Origin: Companilactobacillus huachuanensis
GTDB taxonomy: Bacteria > Bacillota > Bacilli > Lactobacillales > Lactobacillaceae
NCBI RefSeq assembly: GCF_005404815.1
Contig: NZ_BJDF01000005.1
Span: 115,769-156,320, forward strand
DNA length: 40,552 nucleotides
Reading direction: 5' to 3'
The position numbers and the translations under genes are program-made. Each line of letters begins with the position of its first letter. The first letter of the stretch is position 1. Positions 1-8,001 of the stretch are shown in pieces. The notes below the pieces were generated by a model that saw nothing but the letters and a program-made list of their open reading frames with translations, ran no database searches and was not told where the DNA came from.

Positions 1-205
1 AAAAAACTAGTTGGAAGAGCTGAGAGTATTCAATTGCAGCGAAAGTGGCGTTATTGCTTCAGCAATTACACCACCGGACGTGTTGAAGACTCGCGGGTTT
101 TGCGAGGCTTCAACCGAGGTTCGAGACCGCTCTTTGGCTCGGGCCGTTCCGCGCAGCAAATGAATACTCTCAGCTCTGGAAACGGCCTATCTCATTAAAC
201 CTTAG
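1..205 (+). repeat. Structured repeat copy 1 (type A), 5' part outside window
   Basis: Core at 7-186. The P1 arms GAGCTGAGAGTATTCA (17-32) and its exact complement (161-176) enclose hairpins P2 (GTGGCGTTATTGC / GCAATTACACCAC), P3 (GTTGAAG..CTTCAAC) and P4 (GGTTCGAG..CTCGGGCC). A degenerate 3' inverted-repeat end (ttaaaccttag) closes at 205, three bases before the stop codon of the ECF S-component gene that is read towards it. The left flank of the unit is cut off by the window edge. Confidence 0.88.
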
Positions 206-207
206 TT

Positions 208-879
208 TTACAACCTAAATAAATCATACTTTTTCTTATAATTATTGAACAGTCTGATCCAACGTTTACCGACTACCCATAATAAAACTGCAGTAAATAG
301 CGCATGAACAAAGTCAAAGTAAAAACTAGCAATAATTGACGTAGCAATGCTCTTGATAGTTATAGGATTAACGAAACCAATAATATAATAAACATCCATG
401 ATCCATCCAAGTAAGAAGCCACTGGCAAATCCCCAGACCACTAAAAGCCAAGTGGGAATATTTTTATTCATCATCAAACCTGAAATCAAACCAATAACTC
501 CTAAACCAAACATCTGCCAAGGCGTCCAAACTCCCTGACCAAAATACATGTTTGAAGTTAATGCAATAATTGTCCCCATCAAAAATCCTGTCTCTGGTCC
601 ACTGACGATAGCACCCATAATTAAGATAAATAACTCTGGTTTAACAGCAGGTACAGCTGCAAAAATAATCCGACCTACAACTGCCAAGGCACAAATTATG
701 GCAATAAAAACAACTTCACGTGAATTATGATTCGATTTCTCAAATTTCCAAAAATAAATACCTAAAGTTACAATTAAAAATCCAAATGAGAATAAGAGAT
801 AATTTTTACTAGCAAAAATCCCCATCAATACTAGGACGGCAACTGCTAAGATTAATAAAGCAACTGATTTACGATTCAA
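208..879 (-). CDS. ECF transporter S component (substrate-binding membrane subunit), probably for a corrinoid
   Basis: Integral membrane protein of 223 aa with about six hydrophobic segments. It fits the ECF S-component fold, which binds a vitamin and docks onto the T/A/A' module. The central stretch with the motifs PELFILIMGAIVSG and GVWTPWQMFGLG is typical of the S-component group next to EcfT/EcfA genes. It is the last gene of a three-gene operon. Translation starts at a TTG (877-879) with GGA about 11 bases upstream, overlapping the end of the ATPase gene by 11 bp, so translation is probably coupled. The substrate is not shown by the sequence. A cobalamin-like substrate is inferred from the divergent DUF4430 gene. 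A hydrophobic region of about two segments precedes the usual S-component start. The type-A repeat begins 3 bp after the stop. Confidence 0.82.
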   Translation of the reverse strand: MNRKSVALLILAVAVLVLMGIFASKNYLLFSFGFLIVTLGIYFWKFEKSNHNSREVVFIAIICALAVVGRIIFAAVPAVKPELFILIMGAIVSGPETGFLMGTIIALTSNMYFGQGVWTPWQMFGLGVIGLISGLMMNKNIPTWLLVVWGFASGFLLGWIMDVYYIIGFVNPITIKSIATSIIASFYFDFVHALFTAVLLWVVGKRWIRLFNNYKKKYDLFRL

Positions 880-2452
880 GATTTGTAATATCCTTCCATG
901 TCAAAGCCTGTGGAAAAATATCCCGCAATGCTTTATTTATTTCTGTTGTATAAAAAAACTTATCACTGAAAAAGCTTACTGGATCAGAAAAATCACTCAA
1001 CTTTCCATCAAACATCATCGCAACATGGTCAAAGGAACTGGCCGCAAAAAGTAAATCATGACTATTAACTAGCAGAGTTCCACCACATTTTTTAAAGTCA
1101 TACAACAATCTCCCTAGTTGCATTCTTTTGTTAGGATCCAATCCCTTCGTTGGCTCATCCAACAAAAGAACTTCTGGATTTTTGATGAATCCCAATGCAA
1201 GTGCCAAGAATTCCTGCTGACCTCCACTCAAATCGTAAGGACTTTGACTCTCTAAGCCATTCAACGAGAATTTATCCAAAATATCACTAATTACTTTGTT
1301 ACTATTACTCTGTGTAATCTGATAATTAATTTCAGCTTCCACTGTATCTTTCATAAATATCGTTGCGGGATTCTGTGGCAAAATAAAGACATTTGTGAAC
1401 AAACTATCATCCAATTTCTTGCCTCGATAACGTAATTTACCCGACTGTTGTTTCAGTTGTTGCGTCAATATCTTTAACAGAGTAGTTTTTCCCATGCCAT
1501 TCGGCCCGACAATACAATATGATTGACCCTGACATAGTTGCAAACTAACATTGTCGACAATCTGTCGGCCATTAAAATTAAATCGAAAACTGATTTTATC
1601 AGCTGTTAATACCGGTTTATCCAACCACCAAAACTGACCTTTACTTCGACATTTCAACTGTTGCTGTTTTAATTTAACCGCCTTATTCAACATTTGATTA
1701 TCGAGAGGCACTGATACATCCAATTGTAATTCCAGACTCAATCGATCAACTTGTGGCAAAAAGTTTCGATAATGTTCATTCTGAAAGATTGTCTTTAGTC
1801 CTTTTTCAATTGGTAAATCAATCAATAGAGTTCCATCTTCCATTACCAACAGACGCTTAGTAAATTTGGTCACTTGTTCCAATTCGTGTTCAACTAAGAT
1901 AATTGTCATATTAAATTCAATATTGACCTTATGAACCATTTGCAATAATTTTTCTGCTGCAATGGGGTCTAGCTGTGCCGTTGGTTCGTCTAACAATAGA
2001 ACTTCCGGTTTTAAAATCAAAGCACTAGCTAAATTAACGAGTTGCTTTTGACCACCAGATAACTGTTCAGCTGTTTGATCCAGCAAGTCAACGATACCTA
2101 AAAAGCTGGCAACTTCGGTCACTCGTAGCTGAATATCATTCGTCGTATAACCTTGGTTATCCAAAACGAATTTCAATTCATCCCGGGGTGTTTCCATGAT
2201 CATCTGATTATCGACAAATTGAGAAACATAAGCGAAACTCCCCGTCTGTTTGATCAATTGTCCATTAGTAATTTTCCCAGTCGCTAATTCCGGCATCATC
2301 TGTTTCAAAAAGGTACTTTTTCCACTACCAGTGTCGCCAATTAAGGTTATAAAATCACCCTTCTGAAGTGAGAAGTTAATTTGTTTTAACGATAATTTTT
2401 GACTGTTATTGTATCGGAAGCTGTAGTTCTCGAATTGTAAAATTTCCACCAT
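869..2452 (-). CDS. ECF transporter fused ATPase (A and A' domains in one chain)
   Basis: A 527-aa protein with two tandem ABC ATPase domains that power an energy-coupling-factor vitamin transporter. The first half has Walker A GDTGSGKST (residues 39-47), signature LSGGQKQL and Walker B VLLLDEP. The second half has GPNGMGKTT, LSGGQQEFLAL and VLLLDEP, so both sites look intact. The frame is open to 2500, but I place the start at the ATG 2450-2452: GGAGG lies 12 bases upstream (2465-2469) and the protein then begins directly with an ABC strand. This start lies 67 bp inside the 3' end of the T-component gene. Separate EcfA1/EcfA2 proteins are the commoner lactobacillar arrangement; the fusion plus a private T and S gene marks a group I, self-contained ECF system. 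Confidence 0.9.
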   Translation of the reverse strand: MVEILQFENYSFRYNNSQKLSLKQINFSLQKGDFITLIGDTGSGKSTFLKQMMPELATGKITNGQLIKQTGSFAYVSQFVDNQMIMETPRDELKFVLDNQGYTTNDIQLRVTEVASFLGIVDLLDQTAEQLSGGQKQLVNLASALILKPEVLLLDEPTAQLDPIAAEKLLQMVHKVNIEFNMTIILVEHELEQVTKFTKRLLVMEDGTLLIDLPIEKGLKTIFQNEHYRNFLPQVDRLSLELQLDVSVPLDNQMLNKAVKLKQQQLKCRSKGQFWWLDKPVLTADKISFRFNFNGRQIVDNVSLQLCQGQSYCIVGPNGMGKTTLLKILTQQLKQQSGKLRYRGKKLDDSLFTNVFILPQNPATIFMKDTVEAEINYQITQSNSNKVISDILDKFSLNGLESQSPYDLSGGQQEFLALALGFIKNPEVLLLDEPTKGLDPNKRMQLGRLLYDFKKCGGTLLVNSHDLLFAASSFDHVAMMFDGKLSDFSDPVSFFSDKFFYTTEINKALRDIFPQALTWKDITNLES

Positions 2453-3315
2453 AAGTAATTCATGCCTCCTGTCAATAATGGTAATAATATGAATAGACAA
2501 TTAAAAATTATAATTAAAGCTACACCGTGTGTTGAAACTTTCAAATTGGCAGAACCAAATCTGATTTTCCCCAGGTGCAGAGCTGAAATGCTTATATTAA
2601 AAATTACGGAAACTAATCCTAGAATTAAAATAATGACGTCACTTTTTTTATATTCCAAGTGTCCCAATTTACGATGTCGCTGTTCATAACCTTTCAAAAT
2701 CAGCGTGTCAGATATATTCATAAACTTGGCCACTGCTTTGTTAAGAACAATTTCATTCAAGCTAGCAGCTTGCTTGATTCTTTTCAACAACCCCTGTTCA
2801 TTACTCTGATAATTTACACGAAATTTACTAATAGCCTTAGTTTCCGTATAGATTCGAATAATTTGAGGAATAAATTTCACCGTTAGAATAAAAATTATAG
2901 CGATGCTTTTAAATAGATTAGCTAACAGCTCAAAAATAGTTTTGATACGTATCAATGAGTCATACAAATAAAATGCCCACAATAAATTCACAAATGAAAT
3001 CCCTAAAACAACCGCGTTAAGCAATGATTCAGTCGTAACTCTCACAAATGGCATCTCAAACAATAAATTGGTTCCACGCTGATTCAAAATCAAGTTAAAT
3101 AATATCGTTATTAAAAATATAATCCCGGAAAATTTTAAGTAAGATTTAACTTTTTCTGGCCGCGTTAGTACGACCATAGCTATCAAAGAAATCAATATTC
3201 CAACCAAAATAATTGGATTGTTATACAGTAACGTAATCAAAATAACGTTTAGCAAATAGACGAACATTGTAATGCTATTGCAGTTCTTCTGAAAATTCTT
3301 AATCCATTTATTCAT
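2386..3315 (-). CDS. ECF transporter T component (EcfT/CbiQ family)
   Basis: Membrane scaffold of 309 aa that couples the ATPases to the S component. Hydrophobic segments occupy roughly residues 15-85, 105-150 and 225-285. The cytoplasmic region carries charged coupling helices (FRVNYQSNEQG, and GYEQRHRKLG near residue 215, comparable to the A-R-G type motifs of EcfT). ATG at 3313-3315 with a strong AGGAGG (complement of 3322-3327) seven bases upstream. First gene of the operon T-A-S, with the promoter in the 172-bp divergent gap to the DUF4430 gene. The C-terminus after the last membrane segment (about 20 aa) overlaps the ATPase gene. Confidence 0.87.
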   Translation of the reverse strand: MNKWIKNFQKNCNSITMFVYLLNVILITLLYNNPIILVGILISLIAMVVLTRPEKVKSYLKFSGIIFLITILFNLILNQRGTNLLFEMPFVRVTTESLLNAVVLGISFVNLLWAFYLYDSLIRIKTIFELLANLFKSIAIIFILTVKFIPQIIRIYTETKAISKFRVNYQSNEQGLLKRIKQAASLNEIVLNKAVAKFMNISDTLILKGYEQRHRKLGHLEYKKSDVIILILGLVSVIFNISISALHLGKIRFGSANLKVSTHGVALIIIFNCLFILLPLLTGGMNYLWWKFYNSRTTASDTITVKNYR

Positions 3316-3448
3316 TACGTCACCTCCTTAACAGTCAATATTTCTATTCTAACTTACTAAAAGTAAAAATCGAAATCTTTTATTATTTTTATCATACGAT
3401 TCAATCAAAATATCAAAAGTCAAGCACATCAAAGTAGAAAAAATTTGC

Positions 3449-3454
3449 TATAAT
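3449..3454 (+). promoter_or_regulatory. Probable -10 box of the DUF4430 gene
   Basis: Perfect TATAAT 34 bases before the start codon, with AGGAGG at 3476-3481. No good -35 hexamer sits 16-18 bases upstream. The 172-bp divergent gap is too short for a full cobalamin riboswitch. Confidence 0.5.
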
Positions 3455-3487
3455 GAAAATCGTTGTATAAATATTAGGAGGAGAACA

Positions 3488-3868
3488 ATGAAAAAATTTG
3501 CTGCATTCTTAGCTTCATTGTTGATGTTGTTAGGAGTATTCGCTCCAGCTGCTACAACAACTGTTCAAGCTAGTACTACTAAAAATATCAAAGTGACTTA
3601 CACTTTGAAAAAGAACAAGAAACAAATTGCCAAGAAAACTGTCACAGTTAAAAAAGGCGCTACTGTTACTGATGGTCTGAAAAAAGGCTGGAAAGTAACT
3701 GACAAAGGCGGTTTTATTTCAAAAATCGACGGTCACAAACAAAATAATAAGAAGAAAATTTACTGGACTTTTACTGTTAACGGCAAACAAGTTAATGTTT
3801 CTGCTGACAAGAAGAAATTAAAGAACAAAGATCACGTTGAATTTAAACTTTCTAAATATAACGGTTAA
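3488..3868 (+). CDS. Secreted DUF4430 (transcobalamin C-terminal-like) protein
   Basis: A 126-aa protein with a clear Sec signal peptide (MKKF, hydrophobic core, probable cleavage after VQA at residue 28). It is followed by a single small lysine-rich beta domain of the DUF4430 type: VTVKKGATVTDGLKK, then the ligand-side GWKVTDKGGFISKIDG, then YWTFTVNGK. DUF4430 resembles the C-terminal domain of transcobalamin/intrinsic factor and is often found next to ECF transporters. There is no lipobox and no sorting signal, so it is probably released or held to the wall by charge. It is divergent from the ECF operon, which suggests that it captures the ligand for that transporter (inference). AGGAGG lies six bases before the ATG. 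Confidence 0.8.
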   Translation: MKKFAAFLASLLMLLGVFAPAATTTVQASTTKNIKVTYTLKKNKKQIAKKTVTVKKGATVTDGLKKGWKVTDKGGFISKIDGHKQNNKKKIYWTFTVNGKQVNVSADKKKLKNKDHVEFKLSKYNG

Positions 3869-4073
3869 TTAGATTGAAAGTTGATTAAGTAGGCCGTTTC
3901 CAGAGCTGAGAGTATTAACCTGCTATGCGGACCGGCCCGAGCCTGAGAATCGGTCTCGACCCTCGGTTTGAATCCTTGCATAAACCGCAAGTATCCAAAC
4001 TCGCCCGGTGGTTTAATAGTAAAGTCCTAACGCCACAACCACAACCGGTTAATACTCTCAGTTCTTCCAACTA
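3867..4073 (-). repeat. Structured repeat copy 2 (type A, inverted, partly decayed)
   Basis: Core 3893-4073 in minus orientation. P1 reads GAACTGAGAGTATTAACC / GGTTAATACTCTCAGCTC, with TTAACC/GGTTAA replacing the usual TTCAATTGC/GCAATTGAA, a compensated change. P3 tip CTTGC/GCAAG is also compensated. P2 and P4 carry mismatches. The end of the unit retains AGATTGAAAG (3871-3880) of the inverted-repeat end and abuts the DUF4430 stop codon (3866-3868). The far end of the unit is not recognisable. Confidence 0.85.
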
Positions 4074-4182
4074 ATTTATTCTTTATTCAGAAACTAACTC
4101 GATAAATAATTTAGATATACTAATCAAACTCAAATTTATAATGTTGTAATATCATTTATGATTGCTTCATTAATAATTGATG

Positions 4183-4242
4183 AAAAAGAAGTCGCTTTGC
4201 ACTTGGAATGAATGTTTTCTAAGTACAAAATGACTTCTTTTT
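4183..4242 (+). terminator. Long hairpin, possible terminator
   Basis: AAAAAGAAGTC (4183-4193) pairs with GACTTCTTTTT (4232-4242), and the inner arms TTTGCACTT and AAGTACAAA extend the stem. It ends in a run of seven T on the plus strand. No gene ends just before it; the nearest is the DUF4430 gene, beyond repeat copy 2. Confidence 0.45.
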
Positions 4243-4296
4243 TTGGTCTCTAAGTAATCATATAACTCTGGAGGTATCCGAATTAATTGCGTAACT

Positions 4297-4340
4297 AAAC
4301 TTAAAGAATTCCCTTAATACTAGGGGAATTTTTTAAGTTT
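4297..4340. terminator. Second long hairpin in the same gap
   Basis: AAACTTAAAGAATTCCC (4297-4313) pairs with GGGAATTTTTTAAGTTT (4324-4340) with one G-U pair. It could end transcription of the leftward membrane-protein gene (4690-5478) after read-through of repeat copy 3. The rest of 4074-4479 holds no gene that I can see. Confidence 0.4.
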
Positions 4341-4479
4341 GGTTATAGAAGTATTTCAATAATTATTTTTAAAACATTTTTGTCAGTCATTTAATATTAG
4401 AAATAACAAAACAGTTGTATCTAAATTATTTAAATAACAGAGGTCTTCGTTTTATTGTTACCACCATAAAAAAATTAAA

Positions 4480-4689
4480 CTAGTTGGAAGAGCTGAGAGT
4501 ATTCAATTGCAGCGAAAGTGGCGTTATTGCTTCAGCAATTACACCACCGGACGTGTTGAAGACTCGCGGGTTTTGCGAGGCTTCAACCGAGGCTCGAGAC
4601 CGCTTTCCAGGCTCGGGCCGTTCCGCCCAGCAATTGAATACTCTCAGCTCTGGAAACGGCATACTTATTTAAACACTTTCATCTTTTAG
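4480..4689 (+). repeat. Structured repeat copy 3 (type A)
   Basis: Core 4480-4660 with the longest perfect P1: 21 bp from GAGCTGAGAG to TTCAATTGC. P4 is GGCTCGAG / CTCGGGCC, so the third pair is C-G here against U-G in copy 1. The 3' end CTTTCATCTTTTAG stops at 4689, directly before the stop codon complement (4690-4692) of the next gene. The upstream flank (about 4430-4479) shares the AT-rich sequence seen before copies 4, 7 and 12, but no clear 5' inverted-repeat end. Confidence 0.88.
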
Positions 4690-5478
4690 TTATTTTCCCT
4701 TATAAACCATGAAATTGCGGATGAACTTGTACCTGCGACTATGACTGGCCGAATAAAAATAACCAAAAACACTGAAGAATATCGCACCAATTAGATTAAC
4801 GAATAAATCCTTCATTGTGTCAATTAAACCAATATCTAAATAGCCACCTTTAATCACGACATTTTTATTATCGGTTGTATGAATCGTTGTATAATCAATC
4901 TTTTTTACATGACCAACAGTGTTGGGTTTATTCGACAGTTCCACACTGTTCACCTTTTGAACAATTCGGTCCTTTTGCATATCGGTGTTCAACCACTGAT
5001 CAGCTGTGAATTCGCCAAATTCCCACATGATTCCAATTGTCATCGAAAAACAAAATGATGTTATTGCAATAAAAATTGGTGTTAATTTAATTGATGTCAT
5101 CCCTTCATTCAGTAAATAAATCGATGAAAAGCCAACGCCAGCAGCCAGAAATCCATTCAATATATGCAAACCAGTGTCCCAAAATGGTAAGTATCCATAG
5201 AGGTCACTCAGTTCTCCTAAGATAGTTGAGCTAAAGATGAATGAGATGATAACAATCTCCAAAATATCGGGAATCATTATTTTGAATTTGTTCTCAATAA
5301 TGGCAGGAATTTCAAATAAAATTAACGTCAATAGGACAATCATAATTTTATTACCCTGTCGCATCCAAATTTGACTCCCCAACATTATCAAAGCAATCAA
5401 TCGATATAAGACATACACTATTTTTACAAATCTGCTGGCATCATTTGTTGAACTAGTTAACCATTTGATTATTATCAT
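4690..5478 (-). CDS. DUF2238-like polytopic membrane protein
   Basis: Integral membrane protein of 262 aa with about seven hydrophobic segments. The motifs WDTGLHILNGFLAAG (about residues 99-113) and MWEFGEFTADQW (about 150-161) hold the conserved His and Glu residues of the DUF2238 / YjdF-like membrane family, whose function is unknown. A hydrophilic loop of about 50 aa (TDMQKDRIVQ to GGYLDIGLIDT) precedes the last membrane segment. ATG with GAGGGTG five bases upstream. It is separated from dhaM by a terminator, so it is its own unit. The family call is by motif memory and could be wrong; the membrane topology is secure. Confidence 0.6.
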   Translation of the reverse strand: MIIIKWLTSSTNDASRFVKIVYVLYRLIALIMLGSQIWMRQGNKIMIVLLTLILFEIPAIIENKFKIMIPDILEIVIISFIFSSTILGELSDLYGYLPFWDTGLHILNGFLAAGVGFSSIYLLNEGMTSIKLTPIFIAITSFCFSMTIGIMWEFGEFTADQWLNTDMQKDRIVQKVNSVELSNKPNTVGHVKKIDYTTIHTTDNKNVVIKGGYLDIGLIDTMKDLFVNLIGAIFFSVFGYFYSASHSRRYKFIRNFMVYKGK

Positions 5479-5525
5479 CTTTTCACCCTCAAAAATTCCG
5501 TACTCTTTTAGATTCAGTCGGAAAA

Positions 5526-5560
5526 AAAGTACCTTATAATAATTAAATTATAAAGTACTT
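5526..5560 (-). terminator. Terminator of the dhaKLM operon
   Basis: Stem AAGTACCTTATAAT (5527-5540) / ATTATAAAGTACTT (5547-5560), followed on the minus strand by seven T. It lies just after the dhaM stop codon. Confidence 0.75.
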
Positions 5561-5565
5561 CTACG

Positions 5566-5934
5566 TTATTTAATCTTCAGACTCTTTAAATTATCTTCAA
5601 TTGTTGCTAATGGTGAGTCAACCTCTGCCAAAGTGGCTGCGATATAAGCCCCTTCAACTAAAGCCACATCATACTTATGAATTGTTCGGTCAGTCATTTC
5701 CATCAACATTTCCAAATTCATCTTAGAACTGCCAAGATCATAAAATGCCAAAATTTCATCACCTGTATTATCATCAACAGCCTGTTGAATTTTTTCTAGT
5801 GATGAGCCAATACCATTTTCGTCCGTTCCACCAGCAATTGTGATTGATAAGTCTGGAGCAGCTTGAGAAATAAGAGCTTTGACACCTTTAGCAATATCGG
5901 CTGAATGTGAAACAATCAATATTCCATATTTCAT
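5566..5934 (-). CDS. dhaM: PTS-dependent dihydroxyacetone kinase, phosphotransferase subunit DhaM
   Basis: A 122-aa protein with the EIIA-mannose-like fold. It takes phosphate from HPr onto a histidine and passes it to the ADP bound in DhaL. The start GILIVSHSADIAKG puts the phosphorylated His at residue 10, and GGTDENGIGSS plus the DLGSSKMNLEM segment are family hallmarks. It is the single-domain form usual in Firmicutes; the E. coli protein carries extra HPr and EI-like domains. It follows dhaL by 2 bp, with GGGAG for its start inside the dhaL end, so translation is coupled. Cytoplasmic. Confidence 0.93.
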   Translation of the reverse strand: MKYGILIVSHSADIAKGVKALISQAAPDLSITIAGGTDENGIGSSLEKIQQAVDDNTGDEILAFYDLGSSKMNLEMLMEMTDRTIHKYDVALVEGAYIAATLAEVDSPLATIEDNLKSLKIK

Positions 5935-5936
5935 AA

Positions 5937-6524
5937 TTAAGCTCCCATGATTTCGATTAATGACTCGAATAAATAGGCACTTGATTGAGCACCGGGATCA
6001 ATATGACCCTTGGATTTTTCTTCCAAATAACTGGCCCTACCTTTTGTAGCAACTAAATTCTTCACATTTTCCAAAGCATTGTCAATTACTTTTTGATCAA
6101 ATTTATTAACCTTCAAAGCATCACTAACTGGTTGCCAAACGTCAATCATCGTCTTCATACCAGTGTCAGATTCTCCACGACGCTTGAGTCCATCTGTACC
6201 AATTTGTAGCAAATCACCTAATTCAAGATTATCGGTTTTAACAGCCTTTGACATATCCAAAAAGGCAGTTCCATACAAAGGTCCAGAAGCTCCACCAACT
6301 TTTTGAATCATGGCAAAAGCAGTTGCCTTATATAAATCGGACAAATTCTCCGGATCTTTTTTCTCAAACGCAGCGGTAATAGCTTCTGCTCCACGTTTCA
6401 TATTTGTACCGTGATCACCGTCACCGATAGCAGTATCTAATTCATTCAAATCCGTCTGATTTTTCTCTAATTTTTCAACGAATAAGTTGATCCATTTTTT
6501 AGCATCTACTAATTCTAATTTCAT
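5937..6524 (-). CDS. dhaL: Dihydroxyacetone kinase ADP-binding subunit DhaL
   Basis: Nucleotide-binding subunit, 195 aa from the ATG at 6522-6524, which has GAGGGG seven bases upstream; the frame stays open to 6548 but without a better site. Motif DTAIGDGDHGTNM carries the three metal-binding aspartates at residues 30, 35 and 37, and GGASGPLYGT is the ADP-lid motif. In the PTS-dependent enzyme ADP is not exchanged but is rephosphorylated in place by DhaM. It sits 13 bp after dhaK and 2 bp before dhaM, in the order K-L-M. Confidence 0.94.
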   Translation of the reverse strand: MKLELVDAKKWINLFVEKLEKNQTDLNELDTAIGDGDHGTNMKRGAEAITAAFEKKDPENLSDLYKATAFAMIQKVGGASGPLYGTAFLDMSKAVKTDNLELGDLLQIGTDGLKRRGESDTGMKTMIDVWQPVSDALKVNKFDQKVIDNALENVKNLVATKGRASYLEEKSKGHIDPGAQSSAYLFESLIEIMGA

Positions 6525-6537
6525 AAGTTTCCCCTCT

Positions 6538-7530
6538 CTACCAAGCAATTGTTGTCACTGGTTCATTTAGATATTTAATCCAAGCAGAATCAGCTTTCAT
6601 AATTGTCAATGAGATACCTTCCATATCCAAAGACGTTACCAAGTTGCCGACTTTACTAAATGAAACTTTAACTTTTTTGGCGGCTAATTCATTTAAAACG
6701 TCGTTAGCAAAAATGTATTGTTCCATTAAAGGCGTACCACCCATTCCATTAACGAGAATTGCAAAGTCACCATTTTGATCAGGAAATTCATTCATAATTT
6801 TCTCAATCAATTCATTAGCTAATTCCTTGGCTGGTCTGATTTTTTCAACTGCATAGCCACGTTCGTTGTGAATTCCAATACCATATTCAATTTCATCATC
6901 GGCTAGTTCAAAACCAGGATGGCCGACAGCTGGTACAGTAGCCGCATGTAAGGCAATTCCAATTGTCTTCGTACTATCGATAACTTTTTGACCAAGGACA
7001 GCCAAATCGGCCAAATTCATTCCTGAACGAGCAGCAGCACCAATAATCTTTTCAACTAAAGCAGTTCCGGCAACCCCACGTTTACCTTGTGTAAATTCAC
7101 TATTCTTCACCGAAATATCATCATCAACAACAATTGTCTTAATTTCAATATCGTCAGCTTCGGCCATTTCCTTAGCCATGTCAAAGTTCATAACATCACC
7201 GGAGTAATTCTTAACAATTAACAAAACTCCTTGACCTTGGTTGACTGCTGAAATAGCTTCGTAAATTTGATCTGGAGTTGGCGAAGTAAAGACCTCACCG
7301 GCAACAGCAGCACTGAGCATCCCATCGCCAACGTAACCGGCATGCAATGGCTCGTGACCACTACCACCACCAGAAACAATTCCGACTTGCTTATTTTCTT
7401 TGAACTTCGAATCATTTCTAACCACAGCAGTTGTCCCATCAATCTGCTTGACCAAATCCGCATTAGTTCTTACGAGCCCAGAAATCATTTCTGGTACGAT
7501 ATCCTCGACATTATTAATAATCTTTTTCAT
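6538..7530 (-). CDS. dhaK: Dihydroxyacetone kinase substrate-binding subunit DhaK
   Basis: A 330-aa subunit that binds dihydroxyacetone covalently through a histidine (hemiaminal) and yields dihydroxyacetone phosphate for glycolysis. GGGSGHEP (residues 54-61) and GIGIHNERG with His221 (matching the E. coli covalent His218) are present, so this is a true DhaK and not the DhaQ regulator type. RGVAGT at 151-156. GGAGGG precedes the ATG. First gene of dhaKLM; no glycerol dehydrogenase, glycerol facilitator or DhaS-type regulator adjoins, so dihydroxyacetone must come from elsewhere. A cre site overlaps the leader (see 7547). Confidence 0.95.
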   Translation of the reverse strand: MKKIINNVEDIVPEMISGLVRTNADLVKQIDGTTAVVRNDSKFKENKQVGIVSGGGSGHEPLHAGYVGDGMLSAAVAGEVFTSPTPDQIYEAISAVNQGQGVLLIVKNYSGDVMNFDMAKEMAEADDIEIKTIVVDDDISVKNSEFTQGKRGVAGTALVEKIIGAAARSGMNLADLAVLGQKVIDSTKTIGIALHAATVPAVGHPGFELADDEIEYGIGIHNERGYAVEKIRPAKELANELIEKIMNEFPDQNGDFAILVNGMGGTPLMEQYIFANDVLNELAAKKVKVSFSKVGNLVTSLDMEGISLTIMKADSAWIKYLNEPVTTIAW

Positions 7531-7546
7531 TTCCTTTTGCCCTCCT

Positions 7547-7576
7547 TGTAATCGCTTACTTTCCTATTGTATAACA
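7547..7576 (-). promoter_or_regulatory. dhaK extended -10 promoter and cre (CcpA) site
   Basis: TGTAATCGCTTACT at 7547-7560 matches the cre consensus TGWAANCGNTNWCA except the last base. It lies between the ribosome-binding site (7541-7545) and the extended -10 TGTTATACA (complement of 7568-7576), a position where bound CcpA would block the polymerase. Catabolite repression of dhaKLM is inferred. Confidence 0.6.
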
Positions 7577-7651
7577 TTTACGTTTTAAATTCCGCTTTCA
7601 GTTTAGAGGTAAGCTTACAAGACATTCAGTGATTATATTTTTAGTTACAGA

Positions 7652-7946
7652 CTGAAGATTGAAAGTTGAAAAATTAATCTAACAATCGTTATTACAGACC
7701 TAGAGCTACTTTATTTAAATACTCAGAAATCCTCGTCTTATTGTTCTGCTATTAAAAAATTAAACTAGTTGGAAGAGCTGAGAGTATTCATTTGCAGCGA
7801 AAGTGACGTTATTGCTTCAGCAATTACACCACCGGGCGTGTTGAAGACTCGCGGATTTTGCGAGGTTTCAACCGAGGTTCGAGACCGCTTTCTGGCTCGG
7901 GCCGTTCCGCGCAGCAATTGAATACTCTCAGCTCTGGAAACGGCAT
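7652..7946 (+). repeat. Structured repeat copy 4 (type A, 3' end lost)
   Basis: The 5' inverted-repeat end CTGAAGATTGAAAG is at 7652-7665, followed by a flank that matches the copy 7 flank (TCGTTATTACAGACCTAGAGCTA). Core 7765-7944 is well kept (P2 TTGC/GCAA, P3 CTCGC/GCGAG). After the core the sequence departs from the other copies and no 3' end or target duplication is found. The rest of 7531-8001 holds only the dhaK promoter. Confidence 0.87.
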
Positions 7947-8001
7947 TACCTAAACCATTACTGGACTCTTTCCAAATCAAAAGATTCCCATATGATCACC
8001 T

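Noticed and set aside
115-132. tRNA-like T-arm in the core (GGTTCGAGACC)
   Set aside because: The resemblance is only to the T-loop string. There is no acceptor stem, anticodon arm or CCA, and the segment pairs in P4 instead.
7-186. Group II intron, omega-RNA/HEARO or retron RNA
   Set aside because: No domain V pattern, no reverse transcriptase, no TnpB/IscB gene near any copy, and the units end in inverted repeats with target duplications.
3316-3487. Cobalamin riboswitch before the ECF operon
   Set aside because: The divergent gap is 172 bp and must serve two promoters; I see no B12-box (GCCACTG type).
4480-4672. Short ORFs inside the repeat copies (also at 7765-7980, 22563-22853, 30039-30257)
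   Set aside because: They run through the helices on both strands, have no consistent frame across copies, and the copies vary by compensated changes in pairing, not by codon-level conservation.
7267-7551. Plus-strand ORFs opposite dhaK, nanE, the NCS2 permease, the GH1 gene and others
   Set aside because: They are shadows of strongly supported genes on the other strand and have no ribosome-binding sites or recognisable domains.
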